From: Alphaproteobacteria bacterium
GTDB lineage: Bacteria > Pseudomonadota > Alphaproteobacteria > Rickettsiales > UBA8987
Assembly (NCBI GenBank): GCA_030429725.1
Contig: JAUIEX010000007.1
Location: forward strand, 1-49,524
DNA: 49,524 bases
Reading direction: 5' to 3'
Part shown: in pieces, positions 1 to 8,962 of the stretch
Layout: every line of letters begins with the position of its first letter
How positions within the stretch are numbered: position 1 is the first letter of the stretch
Position numbers and translations under genes: made by a program
Notes under the pieces: generated by a model
What the model saw: the letters and a program-made list of their open reading frames with translations, nothing else
Told to the model about the DNA's origin: nothing
Database searches by the model: none

Positions 1-390
1 TTCTTTGGCAACTTCCGTGATTGCTTTTGATAAACCCATGAAGCTGCCAGTGTTCAATGAATATATCTTGGGGTCAAAAGGTTTTGCATGTTTGGTGTGG
101 TCAGGGTGGCCTTGAAATTTAAAGGGCCCCACCGCATGAACCATAGTAATTTTAAGAGGGTCAGAAATATCTGAAGCTAACTCTCTAAGTTGTTCATAGA
201 AGTTATCTATTGATGCCCTCTCGCCGATATCACAGGGGATTGAAATAAAATTATCTGCTTCAATGTCTTGAATATTATTCCTCGCCACGCCGATACATAA
301 CGTATCCGGATCTTTTAAATATTCATCTAAATATTCCCTTCCAAGGCTTCTTCCGCCTCCAACCACGATAACAATATTTTTTTCAGCCAT
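1..390 (-). CDS. SDR-like NAD(P)-binding oxidoreductase, 3' end outside window
   Basis: An open frame runs from an ATG at 390 leftward off the window edge (130 residues visible). A Shine-Dalgarno-like AAGGGA precedes the ATG. The N-terminus is a hydrophobic beta strand followed by GGGRSLG, resembling the glycine-rich cofactor turn of short-chain dehydrogenases (usual TGxxxGxG). Further on, MVHAVGP sits where the family has NNAG. The Ser/Tyr-Lys catalytic residues would lie beyond the visible part, so activity cannot be judged. A sugar- or polyketide-type SDR is possible; the substrate is unknown. The neighbour uvrC is on the same strand, with 111 bases between. Confidence 0.6.
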   Translation of the reverse strand, partial: MAEKNIVIVVGGGRSLGREYLDEYLKDPDTLCIGVARNNIQDIEADNFISIPCDIGERASIDNFYEQLRELASDISDPLKITMVHAVGPFKFQGHPDHTKHAKPFDPKIYSLNTGSFMGLSKAITEVAKE

Positions 391-501
391 AAGATTCCCT
401 TGCATGAGTTGCTTAGAATATTCTAAGCCCTGAAGGTTAATTTTTATATAAAAGGTAGCGTAACAATTTAGTCATCGCCCATTATTGGATGGGGTGGAAC
501 G

Positions 502-2388
502 TTACTCATTAAACCAGCCATGAATGGCTTCGGCGGTGGATTTGCTGATGCCGCCGGCGCGCATCAGCTCCGCCACGGTGGCGGTTTGTACGCCTTTGGC
601 GGAGCCGAAATAGTTGAGCAGTGCCTTTTTGCGCCGCGCGCCAATGCCGGGAATATCGTCCAGCACGGAGGTGCGCAGGTCTTTATCGCGCTTGCCGCGA
701 TGGCTGGTGATGGCAAAGCGATGCGCCTCATCCCGAATGCGCTGAAAATAATAGGCTAACGGGCTGTTTGGCTCGAAGGTCATTTCCGGCATGTTCGGAC
801 GGTGATAGATCTCCTTACCGGCGTTGCGATCCTCGCCCTTGGCCATGCAGACGAGGGGCACATTCAGCGCAAGTTCGCGCCAGACATCCATCGCGGCGCT
901 GAGCTGCCCAATGCCGCCATCAATGATGACCAGATCCGGCCGCTGGCTCATGCCCTCCGCGCCATCGGTTTTCTGAGCTTCCTTCATGCGGGCAAAGCGG
1001 CGGCGAAGCACCTGCCGCAGCATGTCATAATCATCGCCGCCGGTGGTTTTTTCTCCGGCATCCACATTAAATTTTCGGTAGGCTTGTTTGTTAAAACCAT
1101 CCATGCCGGCCACAATCATCGCGCCAACGGGCTGCTTGCCGAATAAATGAGAATTGTCATACACTTCAATACGTTCCGGCGGTTTGGGCAGCGCAAATAA
1201 TGTTTGAACCTGCTTGAGCAGATCCTTCGTTTGTGCGGATTCTGCCTGATGGCGCTCCAGTGCGGCGGTGGCATTGGCCAGCGCCACTTCCAGCATGGCG
1301 CGTTTATCCCCGCGCAGCGGTACGGCCACGCTAACGCGATTGCCAAGATGCTCCGAAAGTGCCTCTTCCAGCACGCGGCGGGCGGGAATATCATCACTCA
1401 GCAGAATATTCCGAGGGGCTGGGTGGCGCTGATAAAACTGGCCTAAAAAGGCTTCCAGAATCTCACCGGTTTCGCGTTCTTCGGTATGCTGCGGGAAGTA
1501 GCTGCGCGTGCCGAGTGTGTTGCCGCCGCGCACGAAAAAAACCGCAATGCAGGCCTGCTGGCCGTTGCCGGCAATGGCAATCACATCCGCGTCCCCCAGC
1601 TTTGGGTTGTTGATGGATTGGGCAGATTGGATCTGCGTCAGTGCCTGAATGCGGTTGCGAATGGCGGCGGCGCGCTCATATTCCATAGCATCGGAAGCTG
1701 CCATCATCTGCGCTTCCAGCGCGGATTTCACCTCATCCGCGCGGCCTTCCAGAAAGGCAATGGCCTGTTGTGCTTGCGCGGCATAATCCTCTTCACTCAC
1801 CAGATTAACGCAGGGCGCAGAACAGCGCTTGATCTGATATTCCATACAGGGGCGCGTGCGGCTTTTGAAAAAACCATCCGTGCAGGGGCGCAGCAAAAAT
1901 GCCTTCTGCAAGGTGTTGATGGCCTGATTGACCGCCCCGGCGGAGGGAAACGGGCCAAAATAATAGGCATGTTTCTGCTTTGCCCCGCGATGTTTGGAAA
2001 TGCGCGGGTAAGCATGCCCCTTCTTCGGGTCTTTATCCAGCGGGGCGGAGAGAGCAATATAGGGGAAGGATTTATCATCCCGCAGCAGGATATTGTAACG
2101 CGGTTTCAGGCTTTTGATCAGGTTCGCTTCCAGCAGCAGGGCTTCGGCTTCCGTGCGGGTGGTGGTGATCTCCATGCTTGCCGTGGCCATCACCATGCGG
2201 GCAATGCGCGGCACAAGGCGGTTTACCTGCGTATAGTTCGTGACGCGCTTTTTGAGGTTTTTGGCTTTGCCGACATAAAGCACGTCGCCTTCCGCATTGA
2301 ACATGCGGTACACGCCCGGATCATCCGGCATGGTTTTCAGCGCGTTCTTGATAATCCGGGCGCCATTGATGTGTTGCCCCGCTGACAT
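502..2388 (-). CDS. uvrC: Excinuclease ABC subunit C
   Basis: UvrC makes the dual incisions flanking bulky DNA lesions in nucleotide excision repair, acting on the UvrB-DNA complex. The 628-residue product has the family layout. An N-terminal GIY-YIG nuclease domain (about 22-100) contains DDPGVYRM and LYVGKAKNLKKR. A cysteine-containing region (RPCMEYQIKRCSAPC) follows, then a UVR-type helical segment (YERAAAIRNRI), the RNase H-like C-terminal nuclease (EVYDNSHLFG, VIIDGGIGQL) and a terminal helix-hairpin-helix (LDDIPGIGARRKKALL). Length is normal. Its start lies 2 nt after the argS stop, so the two genes are probably cotranscribed, argS first. Confidence 0.97.
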   Translation of the reverse strand: MSAGQHINGARIIKNALKTMPDDPGVYRMFNAEGDVLYVGKAKNLKKRVTNYTQVNRLVPRIARMVMATASMEITTTRTEAEALLLEANLIKSLKPRYNILLRDDKSFPYIALSAPLDKDPKKGHAYPRISKHRGAKQKHAYYFGPFPSAGAVNQAINTLQKAFLLRPCTDGFFKSRTRPCMEYQIKRCSAPCVNLVSEEDYAAQAQQAIAFLEGRADEVKSALEAQMMAASDAMEYERAAAIRNRIQALTQIQSAQSINNPKLGDADVIAIAGNGQQACIAVFFVRGGNTLGTRSYFPQHTEERETGEILEAFLGQFYQRHPAPRNILLSDDIPARRVLEEALSEHLGNRVSVAVPLRGDKRAMLEVALANATAALERHQAESAQTKDLLKQVQTLFALPKPPERIEVYDNSHLFGKQPVGAMIVAGMDGFNKQAYRKFNVDAGEKTTGGDDYDMLRQVLRRRFARMKEAQKTDGAEGMSQRPDLVIIDGGIGQLSAAMDVWRELALNVPLVCMAKGEDRNAGKEIYHRPNMPEMTFEPNSPLAYYFQRIRDEAHRFAITSHRGKRDKDLRTSVLDDIPGIGARRKKALLNYFGSAKGVQTATVAELMRAGGISKSTAEAIHGWFNE

Positions 2389-2390
2389 TG

Positions 2391-4151
2391 CTACATCTGC
2401 ATGACCGGTTCCACACCCATCACCTGAAGGCCGCTGGCAATGGTGGTGGCGCAGGCTTTAATCAGCGCCAGGCGGGCATGGGTCAAATTAAGATCATCTT
2501 CACGGATGAAGCGCAAATCCGGATTGGCGTTGCCGCTATGCCAGAGTTGGTGGAATTGCTCTGCCAGTTCGGTGAGGTAATAGGTGACGCGGTGCGGCTC
2601 CCGGTGCAGGGCGGCGGCTTCCACAATGCGCGGCCATTCGGCCATTTTCTTCAGCAAGGCGAGTTCTTCCGGCGCAGAAAGAAGATGAAAATGTTCATCC
2701 GCCCGGTGAAGGTCGCGGGTTTTTAAATCGGCCATGGCGGTGTGTGCATTGCGGATCACGGAATAAATTCGTGCATGGGCATATTGCACATAAAAAACCG
2801 GGTTATCTCTGGATTGTTCTTTGGCCAGTTTCAGATCAAAATCCAGCGTGGCTTCGGCTTTACGTGTCAGCATTAAAAAGCGCAGCACATCCTTGCCCAC
2901 CGCGTCCACCACTTCCCGTGCGGTGACGAATGTGCCCGCACGTTTGGACATTTTCACCGGCTGGCCGTTATCGGTGAGATTCACCAGCTGATGCAGCAGA
3001 ATATCAATGCCTACTTTGCTTTCGGAAAGAGCATCCGTGGCGGCCTTCATGCGCTTGACATAGCCGCCATGATCCGCGCCCAGCCCAAGAACCAGCGCCG
3101 TGAAACCGCGATCAAGCTTATGCTGAAGATAGGCCACATCAGCGGCAAAATAAGTGTGCGTGCCGTTGGATTTTTCCAGCGCGCGATCCATATCGTCACC
3201 ATAAGAAGTGGATTTGAACAAGAGCTGTTCCCGGGCTTCCCAATCCTCCGGCTGGGTTCCCTTTGGCGGCTCCAGAACGCCGCGATAAACCAGCCCTTTC
3301 TGGTTTAACCTTTCAATGGTTTTGGCAATGGCACCGCTGCGGGCAATGGCCGCCTCAGAGGTGAAAACATCATGCGCCACGCCCAATGCTTCCAGATCGG
3401 CGCGGATGAGCGCCATCATGCATTCCAATGCAAAATCACGCAGCACCGGCAGCCATTCCTCTTCCGGCACGTGCTGGTAGGCATTGCCCCAGCGGCTATA
3501 GAAATTTTCGGCAACATCAACCAGATACTCGCCGGGATAAAAACCTTCAGGGATCGCATCAATGGCTTCACCGCATTGCTGGCGATAGCGCAGATGCGCG
3601 GAGCGCGCCAGAATATCCACCTGCGCACCGGCATCGTTAATATAATATTCCTTGGTCACATCATGCCCGGTCTTAATCAGCAGCATGGCAATCACATCGC
3701 CCACAATCGCACCCCGTGCATGGCCGATATGCATTGGCCCGGTGGGGTTGGCGGAAACATATTCAACATTTACCCGCTGCCCATTGCCTATCTGGCTGTT
3801 GCCATAGCCTATTCCGGCATCCATGATGGCGGGAATCAGCGCATAAAGTGCCTGTGGTTTCAGGGTGAGGTTGATAAAGCCCGGGCCGGCAATTTCCGCT
3901 TTTTCCAGAGTATCCCAATGGTTCAGGTGAGGCAGGAGTTTTTCGGCAAAAGCGCGTGGGTTCATCCCCGCCGGCTTGGCCAGCACCATGGCGATGTTGG
4001 TGGCAATATCCCCGTGGGATGAGTCACGCGGAGGCTCTGCCGTAATCGCAGCAAGGTTCCCTTCCTTGGCGGTTTCTGGAAGATCCCCGGCCTTCACGGC
4101 GTTGGATAATGCCTCGATGATAGCGTCTTTTGCGGTCTGAAATAAATGCAT
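2391..4151 (-). CDS. argS: Arginyl-tRNA synthetase
   Basis: A class I aminoacyl-tRNA synthetase charging tRNA-Arg in the cytoplasm. The 586-residue protein shows the N-terminal Add-1-type domain, then ANPTGPMHIGHARG carrying the HIGH signature (residues 141-144), the KMSKR loop (QPVKMSKRAGTF) around residue 400, and a C-terminal DALR anticodon-binding domain ending in VMGVEPVMQM. Length is typical. It is the first gene of an argS-uvrC pair and is transcribed away from the sulfotransferase gene. The 49 bases between them must hold both 5' regions unless the upstream signals overlap the genes. Confidence 0.97.
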   Translation of the reverse strand: MHLFQTAKDAIIEALSNAVKAGDLPETAKEGNLAAITAEPPRDSSHGDIATNIAMVLAKPAGMNPRAFAEKLLPHLNHWDTLEKAEIAGPGFINLTLKPQALYALIPAIMDAGIGYGNSQIGNGQRVNVEYVSANPTGPMHIGHARGAIVGDVIAMLLIKTGHDVTKEYYINDAGAQVDILARSAHLRYRQQCGEAIDAIPEGFYPGEYLVDVAENFYSRWGNAYQHVPEEEWLPVLRDFALECMMALIRADLEALGVAHDVFTSEAAIARSGAIAKTIERLNQKGLVYRGVLEPPKGTQPEDWEAREQLLFKSTSYGDDMDRALEKSNGTHTYFAADVAYLQHKLDRGFTALVLGLGADHGGYVKRMKAATDALSESKVGIDILLHQLVNLTDNGQPVKMSKRAGTFVTAREVVDAVGKDVLRFLMLTRKAEATLDFDLKLAKEQSRDNPVFYVQYAHARIYSVIRNAHTAMADLKTRDLHRADEHFHLLSAPEELALLKKMAEWPRIVEAAALHREPHRVTYYLTELAEQFHQLWHSGNANPDLRFIREDDLNLTHARLALIKACATTIASGLQVMGVEPVMQM

Positions 4152-4200
4152 GGCTCTTTCTTAGTGCATCTCTGCACGCTTGGCACTATTTATTGCAGCT

Positions 4201-5058
4201 ATGCGTATTATGGATTCCTTCATTTTTCTTCACATGCCGAAAACGGGTGGCAGTTTTATTGCCTCCGCCTTGGATGAGCTGGCAAAAAAAACAGGAAATC
4301 CCATCACCAAAATTGATAAAGGCAGATGGCAGCTGGATGCGGAAGATGCGCTCTCCAAACATCATTTTCTTTCGCGCATTCCGGCGCCGGTTCTGCAACA
4401 AAAACCAGCATTGATATGTGTCCGTAATCCACTTTCGCATTATGTTTCGCATTACCGTTTTCAGTGGTGGGTGGGGCATGAAAACAGCGTGTTTATGGAT
4501 GAAAAGATCAGGCAGCATTACCCCAATTACCCGCAGCTGACTTTTCATGAATATCTGGAGGCGGTCACAAGTATGGAGTTTTCACCCAAAGCAGATGCGC
4601 CGCAGATGGTGCAGGCCGGGGTGGGGATGTTAACCCGCCAGTTGCTGCATTATTGCTTTCAGAAGCCTTTGGAGGTGTTGCCGAAAATTGATGTGATTGG
4701 CGCGCAGGCGCTGCGTTTTTTAATGTATCCTAAATTACGGATTATCCATGCGGAAAACATGAATAAACAATTGGCGGAATTTTTGATGAAGCAGGGTTTC
4801 AAGCCGAATGATGTGGCGTTTATTCGTGCGAAGAAAAAAGTGGTGCCGGCCTCCGTTGGTGCCAAAATTCAGGGCAATCTTTCGGAATCGAATTATCGCT
4901 GGCAGGATTATTACACACCGGAAATGGTGGCGCGTGTGCTGCAAAAGGAACGTCTGTTTTTTAAGCTATTTCCGGAGTATAAACCCGGCTTGGTGCAGCG
5001 TATGGATATCCACTGGCGCGGTGGCAAGCGTGCCAATCAGCGTTATCAGCCAGACTAA
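4201..5058 (+). CDS. Sulfotransferase family protein
   Basis: A predicted PAPS-dependent sulfotransferase of about 285 residues. Near the N-terminus, FIFLHMPKTGGSFI matches the 5'-phosphosulfate-binding loop of carbohydrate-type sulfotransferases (PKTGGT/S). ICVRNPLSHYVSHYRFQ resembles the 3'-phosphate-binding Arg/Ser region. The acceptor cannot be read from the sequence. The start is uncertain: ATGs occur at 4180, 4201 and 4210 with no convincing ribosome site, and the conserved part begins at once after the 4210 codon. The next gene is cysNC, which makes PAPS, so donor supply and transfer are neighbours. A polysaccharide or membrane glycan acceptor is an inference only. Confidence 0.8.
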   Translation: MRIMDSFIFLHMPKTGGSFIASALDELAKKTGNPITKIDKGRWQLDAEDALSKHHFLSRIPAPVLQQKPALICVRNPLSHYVSHYRFQWWVGHENSVFMDEKIRQHYPNYPQLTFHEYLEAVTSMEFSPKADAPQMVQAGVGMLTRQLLHYCFQKPLEVLPKIDVIGAQALRFLMYPKLRIIHAENMNKQLAEFLMKQGFKPNDVAFIRAKKKVVPASVGAKIQGNLSESNYRWQDYYTPEMVARVLQKERLFFKLFPEYKPGLVQRMDIHWRGGKRANQRYQPD

Positions 5059-5105
5059 ACCCTATCGAATAGGATAGAAAAAGTCGGTTTTTCAGCATAC
5101 AAACA

Positions 5106-5134
5106 TTGACATGGTAGGCTATAAAGCGCTATGC
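5106..5134 (+). promoter_or_regulatory. Possible sigma70-type promoter for cysNC
   Basis: A perfect TTGACA (5106-5111) is followed after 17 bases by CTATGC, a poor -10 match; a one-base shift gives TATGCG. The ATG of cysNC lies about 40 bases downstream. The -35 is convincing, the -10 is not. Confidence 0.35.
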
Positions 5135-5171
5135 GCATGCATCCTTTTTAATTGAACGTAAAGAGATCATA

Positions 5172-7133
5172 ATGAGTGAAGCCCTTGCCCATGTGAACAA
5201 TGCGGTTGAAGCCGCCCCGGAAACTCAGCTTAGTGCGGAGCGGGAGCAAATGAAAATTGTGATTGTGGGGCATGTGGATCACGGGAAATCCACGCTGATC
5301 GGCCGCTTGTTCCACGATACGGATTCCCTGCCGGACGGTAAATTTGATGAGATTAAGGCACTGTGCGAAAAGCGCGGCATGCCGTTTGAATATTCCTTCC
5401 TGCTGGACGCGCTGCAGGCGGAGCGGGATCAGGGAATTACCATTGATACGACACAAATCTGGTTCAAAACCCAGCAGCGTGATTATGTGATTATTGATGC
5501 GCCGGGGCATAAGGAATTCCTGAAAAATATGATTTCCGGTGCGGCGAATTCCGAAGCTGCCCTGTTGGTGATTGATGCTAATGAGGGTGTAAAAGAGCAA
5601 TCCAAGCGCCATGGTTATCTGCTGCATTTATTGGGTGTTTCGCAGATTGCGGTGGCCGTAAACAAGATGGATCTGGTGGCGTATTCCGAAGCGCGTTTCA
5701 AGGAAATTGAGAAGGAATATCGGGCTTATCTTGCCAGTATTGGCGTGGAGCCAACCTTCATTATTCCCATCGCCGCGCGGGAGGGTGATCTGATTACGGA
5801 AGCCTCCGCGCAGATGCCGTGGTATCAGGGGCCTAGCGTGTTGCAGGCGCTGGATGCTTTCACGCTGAAGCCGAAGGATGCCGAGCTGCCGCTGCGCTTT
5901 CCGGTGCAGGATGTGTATAAATTTGATGAACGCCGGATTATTGCCGGGCGTATTGAAAGCGGCACGCTGAAAAAGGGTGATACGATCCTTATTTCGCCGT
6001 CCAATAAAACGGTGAAAGTGGCGTCGATCGAGCAACTTGGGGCGGTGGCGCCTCTTTCCGTTTCCGCCGGGCAAAGTGTTGGCATTACGCTGGAAGATCA
6101 GCTGTTTATTGAGCGCGGTGATGTGATTAGCCATGTGGAAAAAGCGCCGATGCTGACCACGATTTTCCGCGCCAAATTGTTCTGGCTTGGGGATAGCGCC
6201 CTGCAGGCCGGGGATCGCTTCAGGCTCAAACTGAATACCTCTGAATATCAGGTGGAAGTGAAAGAGATTGAACGTGTGGTGAACACGGATGATCTGGCGC
6301 TTGCCGGGTCAACCGAGGCGGTGGAGAAAAATGCCGTGGCGGAGATTATCCTGCGCGTGCGGGGCATTGCTGCGCTTGATCCTTACAGCGAAAACGCGCT
6401 GACAGGCCGCTTCGTGCTGGTGGATAATTACCGTATTGTGGGCGGCGGCATCATTGATATGGAAGGTTTCCCGAATCAACGTGGTGCGAATGCAATTAAA
6501 TCTACCAACCTGACACCGGTAGAGGGCAATATCACGCTGCAGGCGCGTCAGCTTGCCAATGGCCATAAAGGCGGCGTGCTGTGGTTTACCGGGCTTTCCG
6601 GCTCCGGAAAATCCACACTCAGCCGTGAGTTGGAAAAGCGCCTGTTTCAAAAAGGTTACCAGACCTATGTGCTGGATGGGGATAATATCCGCACCGGGCT
6701 GAATGCCGATCTTGGCTTTTCACCGGAAGACCGTGCGGAAAATATCCGCCGTGTGGGGCAGGTGGCTGCACTTTTTGCCGATGCGGGGGTGATTGTGATC
6801 ACTGCGTTCATTTCGCCGTATAAGTCGGATCGTGATCTGGCACGGGTGGCATCGGGTGAGGATTTTCACAGCATTTACATCAAGGCGGATGTGGAAACCT
6901 GTAAACAGCGTGATCCGAAAGGGTTATACAAAAAAGCCGAGGCGGGTGAAATTAAGGAGTTTACAGGAATTTCAGCGCCTTATGAGGCTCCGGAGCATCC
7001 CGATCTGGCGGTGGATACGGCAAAGCTCTCCGTGGATGAATCCGTCACCATGCTGGTGGATTATGTGGAGAAGCATCTGGTGAAGGATGCCCGCAACCTG
7101 GCACAGGCAGGCTATGCCGGTGGCGGGATTTAG
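5172..7133 (+). CDS. cysNC: Bifunctional sulfate adenylyltransferase large subunit / APS kinase
   Basis: A 653-residue fusion. The N-terminal GTPase (CysN) drives APS formation from ATP and sulfate together with CysD; the C-terminal APS kinase (CysC) phosphorylates APS to PAPS. Visible motifs are GHVDHGKS (about residue 32), DAPGHKEF and NKMDL for the GTPase, two beta-barrel domains, then GLSGSGKS (about 472), DGDNIR and the FISPYKSDR region for the kinase. It resembles NodQ-type fusions. CysD, the catalytic small subunit and normally the upstream neighbour, is absent from this window. The upstream gene is a sulfotransferase, suggesting PAPS use for sulfation. The 3' end overlaps the opposing small gene by 4 bases. 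Confidence 0.95.
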   Translation: MSEALAHVNNAVEAAPETQLSAEREQMKIVIVGHVDHGKSTLIGRLFHDTDSLPDGKFDEIKALCEKRGMPFEYSFLLDALQAERDQGITIDTTQIWFKTQQRDYVIIDAPGHKEFLKNMISGAANSEAALLVIDANEGVKEQSKRHGYLLHLLGVSQIAVAVNKMDLVAYSEARFKEIEKEYRAYLASIGVEPTFIIPIAAREGDLITEASAQMPWYQGPSVLQALDAFTLKPKDAELPLRFPVQDVYKFDERRIIAGRIESGTLKKGDTILISPSNKTVKVASIEQLGAVAPLSVSAGQSVGITLEDQLFIERGDVISHVEKAPMLTTIFRAKLFWLGDSALQAGDRFRLKLNTSEYQVEVKEIERVVNTDDLALAGSTEAVEKNAVAEIILRVRGIAALDPYSENALTGRFVLVDNYRIVGGGIIDMEGFPNQRGANAIKSTNLTPVEGNITLQARQLANGHKGGVLWFTGLSGSGKSTLSRELEKRLFQKGYQTYVLDGDNIRTGLNADLGFSPEDRAENIRRVGQVAALFADAGVIVITAFISPYKSDRDLARVASGEDFHSIYIKADVETCKQRDPKGLYKKAEAGEIKEFTGISAPYEAPEHPDLAVDTAKLSVDESVTMLVDYVEKHLVKDARNLAQAGYAGGGI

Positions 7134-7480
7134 CGCCCAAGGCTCTTTTGATAATCTTTATAGATTGCCTCAAGCGAGCGCTTGATTTTTCCGGAGATCA
7201 AGCCTTTTTGATCATCTTTATCATGATCAGGGCTGTTGAGTGAAGAAAAGTCCGGCTCAGTTCCCGGTTCAAAGCCGGCAAGTTTGGCGGCAAGTGCATC
7301 AGCCAGTTGCTTTGTTCCACTGCCATTCTGATCTTTGATATACGCCTTCGCCAATTCCTGAAAATCACCATGGGCATCATGAGTACCTAAAAGATCAGAG
7401 ATTTCCAGGCTGGAAAGCGCATTCATATTGCGGACATAGCGATCCAATTTATCGCCAAGACCTCCGGGGAATTTAGCCAT
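7130..7480 (-). CDS. Small conserved-looking protein of unknown function
   Basis: A 116-residue hydrophilic protein with no signal peptide or membrane segment and no recognised domain. It is rich in Lys, Asp and Leu. Predicted helices at both ends flank an acidic middle (PDFSSLNSPDHDKDD). The start codon is 2 nt after the lpdA stop, so it is very likely cotranscribed and translationally coupled with lpdA. It ends tail to tail with cysNC, overlapping by 4 bases. I do not recognise the family; a link to dehydrogenase complexes would be inference from position only. Confidence 0.65.
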   Translation of the reverse strand: MAKFPGGLGDKLDRYVRNMNALSSLEISDLLGTHDAHGDFQELAKAYIKDQNGSGTKQLADALAAKLAGFEPGTEPDFSSLNSPDHDKDDQKGLISGKIKRSLEAIYKDYQKSLGR

Positions 7481-7482
7481 AA

Positions 7483-8901
7483 CTAAAAATGCACCACTTT
7501 GCCGTAAGCGTCCAGCACGGCTTCATGCATCATTTCCGAAAGCGTTGGGTGCGGGAAGATGGTGTGCATAAAGTCTTCCTCCACCGCTTCCATGGTTTTG
7601 CCCAGCACGAAGCCCTGAATCATCTCCGTGACTTCCGCGCCCACCATATGCGCGCCCAGCAAGGCGCCGGTTTTGGCATCAAAAACGGTTTTCACCAGCC
7701 CTTCCGGCTCACCCAGCGCAATGGCCTTGCCATTGCCCATGAACGGGAAGCGACCCACTTTCACCTCATGTCCGGCTTCTTTGGCCTTGGCTTCCGTTAA
7801 GCCCACGCTGGCCACTTGCGGCATGCAATAGGTGCAGCCGGGAATGTTTTCCTTCTTCATGGCGTGCGGGTGCAGCCCGGCGATTTTCTCCACGCAGATA
7901 ATGCCCTCATGGGAGGCTTTATGCGCCAGCCACGGCGTTCCGGCCACGTCGCCAATGGCGTAAATGCCTTTCTCATCCGTTGCGCCATATGCATCGGTAA
8001 TAATCTGATTCTTCTCAATTTTAACCTTCGTGCCTTCCAGCCCAAGATGCTCCGTATTACCCACCACGCCCACGGCGGCAATCACACGATCCACCTTGAT
8101 TTCCTGCTTCTTGCCATCTTTTTCAATGATGGCGGTCACATCATTCTTACCGCGCTTAAGTTCCTTCACCATGGCGCCGGTGATAAATTTCAGGCCGCGC
8201 TTTTCCATCTGCTTTTGCGTGATGGCGGAAATTTCCGCGTCCTCCACGGGCAGAATGCGCTCCATCACCTCCACCACGGTCACCTCAGTGCCCATGGCGG
8301 CATAGAAGCTTGCAAATTCAATGCCGATCGCGCCACTGCCAACCACCAGCAATTTCTTCGGCATGGCATCGGGCAGCATGGCTTCTTTATAGGTCCAGAC
8401 CAGCTTGCCGTCCGGCTCCAGCCCGGGCATGGTGCGTGCGCGTGCGCCCGTTGCCAGAATGATGTGCTTGGCTTTGATATCCGCCAGTTTGTTGGAATCA
8501 CGATCCGCATTTTCACGCACCACCACCGCGCCAGTGCCGTTGAGCTTGGCGTGGCCATCCACCACGGTCACTTTGTTTTTCTTCATCAGATGTTTGATGC
8601 CGTCAGTCAATTTGGCGGAAACATCGCGTGAGCGCTGCACGATCTTTTTAAAATCAAAGGAAATTTTCTCGGCCTTAATGCCAAATTCTTCCGCATGCTG
8701 CATCAAATGATACACTTCCGAGGAACGCAGCAGCGCCTTGGTGGGAATGCAGCCCCAGTTCAGACAGATGCCGCCCAGATGTTCACGCTCCACCAGCGTC
8801 ACTTTTAAGCCAAGCTGTGCCGCGCGGATGGCCGCCACATAGCCGCCGGGGCCACCGCCGATAATCACGACATCCGTTTCAATGTTCTGTATCTCTGGCA
8901 T
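7483..8901 (-). CDS. lpdA: Dihydrolipoyl dehydrogenase (E3)
   Basis: A flavoprotein that reoxidises dihydrolipoamide in 2-oxoacid dehydrogenase complexes, passing electrons to NAD. The 472-residue sequence has the FAD-binding GGGPGGYVAA, the redox disulfide C46LNWGC51 inside GGICLNWGCIPTK, the NAD-binding GSGAIGIEFASF, a second FAD motif (GIYAIGDVAG) and the C-terminal active-site HTIFPHPTLSE. Length is typical. No E1 or E2 genes are adjacent, so it is a detached E3. A small unknown gene follows at 2 nt. The start codon sits in a potential mRNA hairpin (separate entry). Confidence 0.97.
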   Translation of the reverse strand: MPEIQNIETDVVIIGGGPGGYVAAIRAAQLGLKVTLVEREHLGGICLNWGCIPTKALLRSSEVYHLMQHAEEFGIKAEKISFDFKKIVQRSRDVSAKLTDGIKHLMKKNKVTVVDGHAKLNGTGAVVVRENADRDSNKLADIKAKHIILATGARARTMPGLEPDGKLVWTYKEAMLPDAMPKKLLVVGSGAIGIEFASFYAAMGTEVTVVEVMERILPVEDAEISAITQKQMEKRGLKFITGAMVKELKRGKNDVTAIIEKDGKKQEIKVDRVIAAVGVVGNTEHLGLEGTKVKIEKNQIITDAYGATDEKGIYAIGDVAGTPWLAHKASHEGIICVEKIAGLHPHAMKKENIPGCTYCMPQVASVGLTEAKAKEAGHEVKVGRFPFMGNGKAIALGEPEGLVKTVFDAKTGALLGAHMVGAEVTEMIQGFVLGKTMEAVEEDFMHTIFPHPTLSEMMHEAVLDAYGKVVHF

Positions 8902-8930
8902 GCCTGCTCCTCACTGTTTGAATGGCATGC
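8897..8930 (-). promoter_or_regulatory. Hairpin around the lpdA start codon
   Basis: In the mRNA, GCATGCC is followed by about 19 bases containing the Shine-Dalgarno GAGGAG, then GGCATGC, whose ATG is the lpdA start. The two arms are perfect 7-base complements. The ribosome site would sit in the loop and the start codon in the stem. Seen directly; function is inferred. Confidence 0.45.
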
Positions 8931-8962
8931 TTTTACAGCATCAGAATAGGCTTGGCCAGTGT

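Noticed and set aside
1486..2385. Long plus-strand open frame over uvrC
   Set aside because: Antisense shadow of a conserved gene; its translation has no domain and a composition typical of reversed GC-rich codons.
7816..8631. Long plus-strand open frame over lpdA
   Set aside because: Antisense shadow; His-rich low-quality translation, while lpdA motifs are unambiguous on the other strand.
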